Under the pieces are notes generated by a model. It did not search any database. It had not been told where the DNA came from and saw nothing but the letters and a program-made list of their open reading frames with translations. Made by a program: the position numbers and the translations under genes. Shown one piece after another: positions 11,815 through 18,601 of a DNA stretch of 64,000 nt. Every line of letters starts with the position of its first letter. The first letter of the stretch is position 1. This DNA comes from Myxococcales bacterium (GTDB taxonomy: Bacteria > Myxococcota_A > Polyangia > Nannocystales > Nannocystaceae). The DNA is taken from positions 434,001-498,000 of the forward strand of contig JACKDV010000004.1 of NCBI GenBank assembly GCA_020633315.1, written 5' to 3'.

Positions 11815-12063
11815 GATCCCCTGACCTCTGCGCTCTGATTCGAGCGGCCTCACATGATTACATGAAAAAACCGTTGGCTTCCATCCAATAAAATTTCGCA
11901 TAGAAAACTGCTTGGATTCCTGTTTTCGGGCGGCCAGCCGGATCGGAGCCCCCGCTACCGAGGGAGTTACCGCCGATTTTCTTCGTGCGACAGATGTTTT
12001 TGTATTGCTGAATACCAATAATATGGATGATAATGAGCCATCCTAGGAACCGGACGCCCTTGC
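11815..12063. promoter_or_regulatory. AT-rich divergent promoter region
   Basis: This 249-bp spacer between two divergent lipoprotein genes has AT-rich stretches at about 11860-11925 and 11975-12040 that stand out sharply from the surrounding GC-rich sequence. It should contain promoters for both directions. The Shine-Dalgarno of the minus-strand gene lies at 11818-11822. Confidence 0.6.
12005..12034 (+). promoter_or_regulatory. candidate sigma-70-type promoter for the propeller lipoprotein
   Basis: TTGCTG (12005-12010) and GATAAT (12029-12034) are separated by 18 bp. They match the -35 and -10 consensus at four and five of six positions. Transcription would start near 12041, giving a leader of about 23 nt before the ATG at 12064. 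This is a prediction from sequence only. Confidence 0.4.
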
Positions 12064-14667
12064 ATGAACCTTCGAGTCTCGTCCTCGTTGCTCCGTTCGC
12101 TCCTCCTGCCTGCGGTCGCCCTCGGTGGCTGTAGCGACGACGCGGTCGGTGCCGACGGAGGGACCAACGGCATCGAGTCGCTCGACGGCGGTGTCGACAG
12201 CTCGACCGGCGCGATGGCCAGCAGCTCCTCGGGAGCCGAGTCCACCGGCGAGCCGCTGCCCTGCGACAACGGCATCCAGGACGGTGACGAGAGCGACGTG
12301 GACTGCGGCGGGAGCAGCTGCGATCCCTGCGGTCCCGGTGGCGCCTGCACCAGCCCCGAGGACTGCGACACGATGATCTGCTCGGGCGGCTTCTGCCAGA
12401 CCCCCACCTGCTACGACGGGATGCGCAACGGCAGCGAGGAGGGGGTCGACTGCGGCGGGACCTGCCCCAACGAGTGCATCGGCGACGGCTGCGGCACCGA
12501 CAACCAGTGCGGCGACGGCTACTTCTGCCTGGACGGCGAGTGCCTCGAGTCGTCGTGCGAGAACGAGCTGCAGGACACCCTCGAGTCCGACGTGGACTGC
12601 GGCGGGGCCGACTGCCCCAACTGCGGCCCGGGCCAGGGCTGCAACACCGACGCCGACTGCACCACGATGGTCTGCGGCGACGATGGGCTGTGCGCGGGCC
12701 CGATGTGCGACGACGCCACGCTCAACGGCGACGAGACCGATCTCGACTGCGGCGGCTCGTGCCCGCCCTGCCCCAACGGGGGCTCGTGCCTCGACCCCAG
12801 CGACTGCGTCGAGGGCGTGTGCGAGATGGGCACCTGCCAGGACGACACCTGCGTGGACATGGTGTTCAACGGCCAGGAGACCGACCAGGACTGCGGCGGC
12901 CCCGAGTGCCCCGAGTGCATGGACGGCCAGACGTGCATGAACGGGGGCGACTGCAGCAGCGGCGTGTGCATGGGGGGCCTGTGCGTGCCGCCCATGTGCG
13001 ACGACATGGTGCTCAACGGGGACGAGACCGATCTCGACTGCGGAGGCTTGTGCGGGGCGACCTGCGTGCCGGGGCAGGACTGCGACGGCTCCTTCGACTG
13101 CGTGGAGGGGGTGTGCGAGTTCGGCCAGTGCTCCAACCCCGACTGCTCCGACGGGGTCGCCAACGGCACCGAGTCCGACGTGGACTGCGGGGGCATCTGC
13201 GGCTCCACCTGCGATCCAGGCGAGCAGTGCAACGTGGCGGGCGACTGCGAGGAGGGCGTGTGCGTGGTGGGGGTCTGCGCGCTGCCCACCTGCATGGACA
13301 TGGTGGAGAACGGGGACGAGAGCGACCTCGACTGCGGAGGCGCCTGCGGTCCCACCTGCGTGCCCGGGGAGAGCTGCGGCAACGGAGGTGACTGCACCGA
13401 GGGCGTGTGCGTGCTGGGCGTGTGCCAGGCGCCCACCTGCAACGACGGCGTGCAGAACGGGATCGAGCTGGGCGTGGACTGCTCGGGCAACTGCGACCAG
13501 CCCTGCCCGGTGGGCGGCGAGGTCACCATCAACACCACGCTGCCCGACTTCCAGGTGCAGCCGGCCGTGGCCGCGGCCCCTGGCGGCGGCTTCTATGCCG
13601 TGACCTGGGCCAGCTACCCCGTGCTCGACCCGCCCCAGGACGGCAGCGGCTCCGGGGTCTACGTGCGCACCTACGACGCCCTCGGCGGGGCGATCACCGG
13701 CGAGGTGCTGGTCAACGCCACCACCGCGGGCAACCAGAGCTTCCCCGCCATCGATGCCAACGACGTGGGCTTCGTGGTGGCCTGGCAGGGCCCGGACGCC
13801 GACGGCAACGGCGTGTTCGCCCAGCGCTTCAACGCGGGCGGGTTCCCGGTGGGCGGCGAGATCGTGGTCGCGGCCAGCCCCCTCGACGAGCAGCGGCGCC
13901 CCGACGTGGCGATCGAGAACGGCGGCACCTTCGTGGTGTGCTGGGAGGACGAGACCCTCACCTTCGAGATCCTGTGCCGACGCTTCTCGGGCGCCGGCGC
14001 GCCCCTCACCGCCGAGATCGCGGTCAACACCGTCACCGCCGACCAGCAGAACCTGCCGGTGGTGGAGATCGGCGACAACGACGAGTTCACCGTGGTGTGG
14101 CAGTCGGCGGGCGGCCAGGACGGCGACCTGGTGGGCATCTTCATGCGCCGCTTCACCGGCGGGGGCGCGGTGATCGGCGGGGCCGAGACCCAGGTCAACC
14201 AGTTCACGGCGGGCAACCAGCAGGGCCCCTCGATCGGCATGAACCCGCTCGGCGAGTACGTGGTGGCCTGGTCCAGCGAGGGCCAGGACGGCAGCTCCAC
14301 CGGGATCTACGCGCGCAGCTTCGGTCCCACCGGCCTGCCCTCCACGCCGGAGTTCGCCGTCAACACCACCACCATCGGCGCGCAGAACAACCCCACCGTG
14401 GCGCTCAACGCCGACGGCGACTACGTGATCGCCTGGCAGACGGCCGACGACGGGGTGCTCACCGGGGTGTTCGCCCAGCGCTACGACCAGGCCAATGCGC
14501 CCTACAACGCCGAGTTCACCGTCAACCCCACCGTGATCGGCCTGCAGGAGGAGCCCGACGTGGCGATCCGCGGGCTCGACGAGATCGTCGCGGCCTGGAG
14601 CGAGGGCGACGTGGGCTTCACCGATCGCAACATCCGCCTGCAGCGCTACGTGGGCGAGTTCCCGTAG
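12064..14667 (+). CDS. lipoprotein with Cys-rich repeats and seven-fold propeller-like repeats
   Basis: An 867-residue predicted lipoprotein with lipobox ALGGC (Cys23) and a Ser/Thr/Gly linker. Residues of about 65-480 form eight full repeats and one partial repeat of about 50 residues with the pattern NGxExDxDCGG, a CxxC-like pair, then DCxxGVCxxGxC. Residues from about 490 to the end carry seven repeats of about 55 residues, each with a xxW core strand (VTWASY, VAWQGP, VCWEDE, VVWQSA, VAWSSE, IAWQTA, AAWSEG) followed by GVFAQRF-like segments. Seven such units suggest a seven-bladed beta-propeller; this is inference. Cys-rich stalk plus propeller fits a surface adhesin or binding protein. 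The next gene starts 47 bp downstream on the same strand. Confidence 0.85.
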   Translation: MNLRVSSSLLRSLLLPAVALGGCSDDAVGADGGTNGIESLDGGVDSSTGAMASSSSGAESTGEPLPCDNGIQDGDESDVDCGGSSCDPCGPGGACTSPEDCDTMICSGGFCQTPTCYDGMRNGSEEGVDCGGTCPNECIGDGCGTDNQCGDGYFCLDGECLESSCENELQDTLESDVDCGGADCPNCGPGQGCNTDADCTTMVCGDDGLCAGPMCDDATLNGDETDLDCGGSCPPCPNGGSCLDPSDCVEGVCEMGTCQDDTCVDMVFNGQETDQDCGGPECPECMDGQTCMNGGDCSSGVCMGGLCVPPMCDDMVLNGDETDLDCGGLCGATCVPGQDCDGSFDCVEGVCEFGQCSNPDCSDGVANGTESDVDCGGICGSTCDPGEQCNVAGDCEEGVCVVGVCALPTCMDMVENGDESDLDCGGACGPTCVPGESCGNGGDCTEGVCVLGVCQAPTCNDGVQNGIELGVDCSGNCDQPCPVGGEVTINTTLPDFQVQPAVAAAPGGGFYAVTWASYPVLDPPQDGSGSGVYVRTYDALGGAITGEVLVNATTAGNQSFPAIDANDVGFVVAWQGPDADGNGVFAQRFNAGGFPVGGEIVVAASPLDEQRRPDVAIENGGTFVVCWEDETLTFEILCRRFSGAGAPLTAEIAVNTVTADQQNLPVVEIGDNDEFTVVWQSAGGQDGDLVGIFMRRFTGGGAVIGGAETQVNQFTAGNQQGPSIGMNPLGEYVVAWSSEGQDGSSTGIYARSFGPTGLPSTPEFAVNTTTIGAQNNPTVALNADGDYVIAWQTADDGVLTGVFAQRYDQANAPYNAEFTVNPTVIGLQEEPDVAIRGLDEIVAAWSEGDVGFTDRNIRLQRYVGEFP

Positions 14668-14714
14668 GCCACGCGGGGGCGCTCGCCCGACCGCTGCGAT
14701 AGGCTGGCTTCGCC

Positions 14715-15953
14715 ATGACCGTGCTCCATCGTCGCTCGTCTCGTGCCCGGCGCTCGGGCGCGGCCCTGGTCCTGCTGCTGGTCGCCTGCGGTGGCGGTGG
14801 CGCGGACGCGGGCCCCACCACCACGGGCGACGACGCGGCCGCGAGCACCAGCTCGAGCGGCGGCGAGGCCACCACCGGCACCGGCACCGGCGAGGACGAG
14901 ACCGGCGACTCCAGCGGGGCCGAGCCGCTGCCGCCGGCCAACCTGCTGCTGATGGAGAGCGTGATCTTCTACGACGGCTACGCCGAGACCGTGCGCGAGC
15001 CGGTGCCCGAGGGGATCATCCGCCACCGCAACTCGCTGGTCGCCACCCGCCTCGGCGACGAGGAGCTCGACCTCATCCAGTCGAACCTCCAGATGCAGGT
15101 GCTGATCGGGGCGATGTGCGACAACTACGATCGCATCGGCTCGGTGCTGCTGGCCCTGGCTCCCAAGGGCGCCGAGACCTACGACCCCGCCGCCGTCCCG
15201 CGGCTGGAGCTGGCGCGCTTCATCACCCCCTTCATGAACAAGAACAAGGAGCCCGACACCGTCCCCTACGAGTGGGACATCGACGGCGTGGCCGCGATCC
15301 TCACCGACCCCGAGCTGCGGGCCCAGCACGACTTGTGGATCGAGCTCGAGGTGTTCGGAGTGCCCTACGCCGCCAACACCGAGGTGGTCGGCTGCGCGGG
15401 GCGCAACGACGTGTTCCGCGGCTGGCTCGCGCTCTACACCGACGGCAGCGACGAGCCCGCGGGCTGGCAGCGGCTCCAGCCGCTGGCGGTCGAGGAGGCC
15501 TTCAACAACTACCAAGAGGGCGCCAGCGACAGCGTGGGCCTCACCCGCAAGACGATCGAGATCACCCTCGACGAGGATGCCGTCGACGCGCAGCTCGTGC
15601 TCATCACCTCCAACCACGGGGCCAACGCGGGCGGCGAGGAGTACATCCGTCGCGACCACTTCGTGTACCTCGATGGCGAGCTCGCGCTGCAGTACAAGCC
15701 GGGGCGCGAGAGCTGCGAGCCCTTCCGCATGTACAACACCCAGGGCAACGGCATCTACGGCACCTCGCCCATGACCGACGAAGAGTGGCAGTCGTTCAGC
15801 AACTGGTGCCCCGGCGACGTGATCGACACGCGGGTGATCCCCTGGGGGCCCGTGGACGCGGGCACCCACGAATTCGTGATCGACGTGCCCGACGCCCAGT
15901 TCGTGGGCGGGCAGGGCGACTTCCCGTTCTCGCTGTACCTGCAGGCGCGGTAG
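14715..15953 (+). CDS. peptide-N-glycosidase F-like lipoprotein
   Basis: A 412-residue predicted lipoprotein: signal peptide with lipobox LLVAC (Cys25), a Thr/Ser/Gly-rich linker to about residue 75, then a domain pair resembling PNGase F. The most recognisable part is the C-terminal half: VLITSNHGANAGGEEYIRR, FVYLDGELALQYKP, ESCEPFRMYNTQGNGIYG and WCPGDVIDTRVIPWG. These match the jelly-roll region of PNGase F-like proteins. PNGase F removes N-glycans from Asn by amide hydrolysis. The active-site acids could not be assigned by eye, so enzymatic activity is not assured. It may be co-transcribed with the propeller lipoprotein 47 bp upstream. Confidence 0.72.
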   Translation: MTVLHRRSSRARRSGAALVLLLVACGGGGADAGPTTTGDDAAASTSSSGGEATTGTGTGEDETGDSSGAEPLPPANLLLMESVIFYDGYAETVREPVPEGIIRHRNSLVATRLGDEELDLIQSNLQMQVLIGAMCDNYDRIGSVLLALAPKGAETYDPAAVPRLELARFITPFMNKNKEPDTVPYEWDIDGVAAILTDPELRAQHDLWIELEVFGVPYAANTEVVGCAGRNDVFRGWLALYTDGSDEPAGWQRLQPLAVEEAFNNYQEGASDSVGLTRKTIEITLDEDAVDAQLVLITSNHGANAGGEEYIRRDHFVYLDGELALQYKPGRESCEPFRMYNTQGNGIYGTSPMTDEEWQSFSNWCPGDVIDTRVIPWGPVDAGTHEFVIDVPDAQFVGGQGDFPFSLYLQAR

Positions 15954-15967
15954 CGGGGCGGGCGGGC

Positions 15968-16474
15968 TCAGGGCTCGTCGCTCGTGGGCTGGGCCGCGTC
16001 GACGAAGGCGGCGGATGGGGGCACGGGCAGGGCCAGCGGCTCCACCCACTGCCCCGGGCCGCGCTGCATCGACAGCAGGTGCAGGGTGGCCGCCTCGACC
16101 AGCGCCTGCTCGGTCACGAAGGCCAGGGTCAGCTCCACCGCCTCGCCGGGCGGCACCGTGGTCTGGGCCGCGAGCGCGCCGGCCTCGGTGTCGACCAGCG
16201 GGAACTCCAGCTCGCCGTACTCCAGCAGGATGCCCTCGCGATCGAGGGTGAGCGGGGCCGTGCCGCGGTTGCTGAGCTTGGCCTGGAGCTCCACCCGGTC
16301 GAGCTCGTAGCGGGCTCCCAGCAGCTCCACCGCCACCTCGTGGCCGCGGGTCACTCGCTGCCCCGGCGGGAAGGTGGTCTGCTGCGGGCCCGGTCCGCTC
16401 GAGCCCGAGCAGGCGGCGACGAGCAGCGCCCCGAGCAGGGCACGGCGCAGCGAGGAAGCGGGACCGCGGAGCAT
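15968..16474 (-). CDS. small hypothetical lipoprotein
   Basis: A 168-residue predicted lipoprotein. The ATG at 16472-16474 gives an Arg-containing n-region and lipobox LVAAC (Cys22); the open frame reaches 16633, but the added residues are Arg/Pro-rich without signal character. The mature part has alternating hydrophobic strands (VAVELLGARYELDRVELQA, LSNRGTAPLTLDREG) like an immunoglobulin-type DUF4352 domain, a tentative similarity. It is convergent with the PNGase F-like gene, 14 bp apart. Function unknown. Confidence 0.72.
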   Translation of the reverse strand: MLRGPASSLRRALLGALLVAACSGSSGPGPQQTTFPPGQRVTRGHEVAVELLGARYELDRVELQAKLSNRGTAPLTLDREGILLEYGELEFPLVDTEAGALAAQTTVPPGEAVELTLAFVTEQALVEAATLHLLSMQRGPGQWVEPLALPVPPSAAFVDAAQPTSDEP

Positions 16475-16631
16475 CGGGCTGCGATGGTACAGGACCCGCG
16501 GGCGCGGCTCGACCCGTCGCGGCGGCCCTCCGTCCTCGCCGCGAGCGCGGCCATCTCTCGCGACCAGGGCCGGGGGCGTGGGCCGTGCCGCGCGTTGACC
16601 CCGGTCGCGGCGCCTGGCTACGCTACGCGCC

Positions 16632-17012
16632 ATGATCTGCTCTTGCTCCCTTGCCTACCACCACGCGGATGGCGATTGCCGTCGCCGGGGTGGCGCGCGT
16701 CGGAGGGGTGCTCGCGTCGGGGCGAGCCTGCTCGGCCTGGTGGCGGGGCTGATGCTCCTGGGCTGCACCGACGACGACTCGAGCGCGACCTCCAGCGGCA
16801 GCTCGGGCACCACGAGCCCGATGACCACGATGACCACGATGACCACGATGACCACCGCGACGCCCGAGACCGACTCGAGCTCGAGCGGCTCGGGGGGAGC
16901 GAGCGGCTCGGGCTCCTCGACCGCGGCGGACACCGAAGGCAGCAGCGGCACGAGCTCCGCGAGCACCACCGCGGCGGACACCGAGGAGACCACCTCCGGC
17001 ACCTCCGGGTAG
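16632..17012 (+). CDS. low-complexity Ser/Thr/Gly-rich small lipoprotein
   Basis: A 126-residue frame with a lipobox-like LMLLGC (Cys45) after a hydrophobic stretch LLGLVAGLMLLG. The remaining 80 residues are almost only Ser, Thr, Gly, Ala, Asp and Glu, with MTTMTTMTTMTT encoded by a 9-bp repeat. The composition equals the linkers of the neighbouring lipoproteins but no domain follows. The n-region before the hydrophobic stretch is unusually long and holds three Cys, so the start is uncertain; no better ATG/GTG exists closer in. It could be a real small surface protein or the remnant of a larger lipoprotein that lost its domain. Confidence 0.5.
   Translation: MICSCSLAYHHADGDCRRRGGARRRGARVGASLLGLVAGLMLLGCTDDDSSATSSGSSGTTSPMTTMTTMTTMTTATPETDSSSSGSGGASGSGSSTAADTEGSSGTSSASTTAADTEETTSGTSG
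16821..16856 (+). repeat. 9-bp tandem repeat, four copies
   Basis: ATGACCACG occurs three times in a row, followed by ATGACCACC (16821-16856). It encodes MTT units inside the low-complexity lipoprotein. The unit is a multiple of three, so copy-number changes keep the frame. Confidence 0.9.
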
Positions 17013-17013
17013 G

Positions 17014-17093
17014 CCGAGCTCCTCGTGCTCGCGGGCGCGGGGCAAGCGTGGCGTCGGGAGGGGCACCACCGTCCGAGCTCCTCGTGCTCGCGG
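17014..17093. repeat. 21-bp direct repeat, two copies 59 bp apart
   Basis: The same 21 bases starting CCGAGCTCCTCGTGCTCGC occur at 17014-17034 and at 17073-17093, just after the small lipoprotein. No gene is seen between 17013 and 17179. It is probably a small local duplication. Confidence 0.8.
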
Positions 17094-17179
17094 CGCGGGT
17101 CCTGGTCTGAGGCACGGCGCGAGGTCGAGGAGAGCCATCGCGTGCGAGCACGCGGAGGGCCCGGCCGGGGCTGGGCTGT

Positions 17180-17569
17180 CTATCCGCCTTCGCTCATGCG
17201 GGCGCGCACGGCCTCGGCGATCGCCGCCGAGAGGTCGTCGATGCTGCGGCGGCTGGGCTCCACGTCTGCCACCAACCCGCCGACCACCGCGTGATCGTCC
17301 TCGGTGTCGACCCGCTCGGTCACCATCGCTCGACCGTCCGTGGTCCCGAGGATCACGGCGAGGCGTACCGACGAGCCATTGGTGAAGCCACGCACTCGCC
17401 AGGCGATCATCGAGGCCTCGACCGGCTCGGCGCGGAACACCTCGAGCACCGCGCCGCCCTCCAGCGCCACGCGTACCGTGGGGATCGTGGGCTCGTCGGG
17501 ATCGAGCCCCGCCGCCAGGGCCTCGAGGGCCGGCCATAGCCGAGCGGCCGCGTCCTCCGCCTTCGTCAC
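17180..17569 (-). CDS. hypothetical protein, 129 aa
   Basis: I do not recognise this protein. It starts with GTG at 17567-17569 (MTKAEDAAARLWPALEAL) and has no signal peptide or membrane segment. A basic beta-rich middle (VRVALEGGAVLEVF, RLAVILGTTDGRAMVTE) is flanked by helical ends, the last being SIDDLSAAIAEAVRARM. Codon use is normal for the window. It follows the frameshifted LuxR-type gene by 42 bp on the same strand, so the two may form a small operon. Cytoplasmic location inferred. Confidence 0.65.
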   Translation of the reverse strand: MTKAEDAAARLWPALEALAAGLDPDEPTIPTVRVALEGGAVLEVFRAEPVEASMIAWRVRGFTNGSSVRLAVILGTTDGRAMVTERVDTEDDHAVVGGLVADVEPSRRSIDDLSAAIAEAVRARMSEGG

Positions 17570-17611
17570 GATCGGAGGATTTCATTGGCCGAGCACGGGT
17601 GCAACGACTGG

Positions 17612-17859
17612 TCATTCGCGACGCTGGTCATTCGTCGAGGGGTGGAGCACGGCCAGGCGTGCCTCGAGCAGATGGAAGGCGCTGATCCGCGCGGCGACCT
17701 GGGCCACCCGGTTGCGGGTCGTGTGGGGAGAGCTGCCGAGAGCCTCTCCGATCTGCGCGTTGGTGTGACCCAGGGCCACGTGCTCCACGACCCGTCGTTG
17801 CCGAGGGGGAGGCGCCCACGGGCCGGCGGGCGAGCGGGAGCGCGGTGGCCTTGTGCCAC
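17612..17859 (-). pseudogene. LuxR/GerE-type HTH protein, frameshifted
   Basis: The frame ending at 17612 encodes a clear GerE-type helix-turn-helix: PRQRRVVEHVALGHTNAQIG, then EALGSSPHTTRNRVAQVAAR. It matches the LuxR pattern of a first helix, GxTNxxIAxxLGxSxxTxxNxxxxI. The only standard start in that frame is GTG at 17788, inside the first helix; upstream the frame has no start before the TAG at 17873-17875. A GTG at 17859 opens the adjacent frame (MAQGHRAPARPP onward). One extra base in the run of five G at 17805-17809 (C on the coding strand) would join it to give GRLPPRQRRVVEH, about 82 residues in all. So this is a frameshifted small regulator or an assembly indel. A 58-residue truncated product from 17788 remains possible. 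Confidence 0.6.
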
Positions 17860-17863
17860 CGCG
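17841..17863. promoter_or_regulatory. perfect 9-bp GC inverted repeat at the start of the HTH gene
   Basis: CGCGGTGGC (17841-17849) and GCCACCGCG (17855-17863) are perfectly complementary around CTTGT. It overlaps the likely start of the LuxR-type gene on the minus strand and precedes the terminator-like hairpin on the plus strand. It could be an operator or part of a structured leader. Confidence 0.45.
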
Positions 17864-17897
17864 ACCCTTCGCCTACGATCGAGAGCACACCCGTGGC

Positions 17898-17925
17898 AGG
17901 GCGATCCGAGAGGGTCGCCCTTTTT
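17898..17925 (+). terminator. Rho-independent terminator/attenuator before a P-loop kinase gene
   Basis: AGGGCGA (17898-17904) pairs with TCGCCCT (17915-17921) around a 10-nt loop and the last arm runs into five consecutive T (17921-17925). This is the only classical intrinsic terminator I found. It points toward the kinase gene that starts 57 bp later and no plus-strand gene precedes it closely. It may therefore end a short leader RNA (attenuator or small RNA) rather than a coding transcript. Confidence 0.6.
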
Positions 17926-17982
17926 CGTGCGCGCGTTCCCGGACTCGGGGGCGCGCGCGTTTCATTGGAGCGACATCACATC

Positions 17983-18495
17983 ATGGCTCGAGCCCACCTG
18001 CTGATCGGCCCCGTGGGGGCCGGCAAGTCCACCCTCGCCCTTCGCCTGTGCCGGGAGCACCAGGCGCTACGACTGACCCTCGACGACTGGATGACTCGGC
18101 TCTTTCGTCCCGACCGCCCCGACGCCGGGGTGGTGGAGTGGTACGTGGAGCGAGCCGAGCGCTGCCTCGAGCAGATCTGGCGGGTCGCCCAGGATGCGCT
18201 CGCGGCCGGGACCGACGTGGTCCTGGAGATCGGCTTGATCCAGCGGCGCGATCGCGAGGCCTTCTACCGTCGGGTGGACGAGGCCGGCGTGGCGCTCGTG
18301 GTCCACCTCGTCGATGCGCCCCGCGAGCTGCGGCGGGAGCGGGTGGCCCAGCGCAACCTCGAGCGCGGCCAGACCTTCTCCATGGAGGTGCCGCCTCCGT
18401 TCTTCGAGCTGGCCAGCGACCTGTGGGAGCCGCCCGACGAGCTGGAGCAACGAGAGCGGGCCATCCACGTCTGGTCCGCCCCGGGGGTGCCCTGA
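17983..18495 (+). CDS. P-loop ATP-binding (zeta-toxin/kinase-like) protein
   Basis: A 170-residue single-domain P-loop NTPase. Starting at the ATG at 17983, the Walker A motif GPVGAGKST is at residues 9-17. The DDW at residues 37-39 (LTLDDWM) and the DVVLEIGLIQRRDR strand resemble the AAA_33/zeta-toxin-type small-molecule kinases, with an Arg-rich lid (APRELRRERVAQRN). A GGAG lies 12 bases before the ATG. Substrate unknown; antibiotic, nucleoside or UDP-sugar kinases all share this plan. A terminator-like hairpin in its leader may control it. Extension to an upstream start at 17845 would run through that hairpin and is unlikely. Confidence 0.8.
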   Translation: MARAHLLIGPVGAGKSTLALRLCREHQALRLTLDDWMTRLFRPDRPDAGVVEWYVERAERCLEQIWRVAQDALAAGTDVVLEIGLIQRRDREAFYRRVDEAGVALVVHLVDAPRELRRERVAQRNLERGQTFSMEVPPPFFELASDLWEPPDELEQRERAIHVWSAPGVP

Positions 18496-18601
18496 GGGCG
18501 CACCGCGGGGCGCGAGCGCGGCTCGGCGGGTGGCCGCTCGGGATCGAGCCCGCAGCGGCGTCGCGCCGGGCTATCATCGTCGCATCGATCGCCTCGAGAA
18601 G

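Noticed and set aside
16655..17002. Minus-strand ORF with a VIVVIVVIVVI hydrophobic run
   Set aside because: The apparent membrane segment is the antisense of the ATGACCACG repeat. The plus-strand frame has the typical lipoprotein composition.
17841..17925. tRNA or known riboswitch at the terminator-bearing leader
   Set aside because: No cloverleaf or T-loop (GTTCGA-type) is present, and I could not match a riboswitch consensus.
17585..18004. Plus-strand ORF before the P-loop kinase gene
   Set aside because: It passes through both hairpins and antisense to a clear HTH sequence; the protein has no features of its own.
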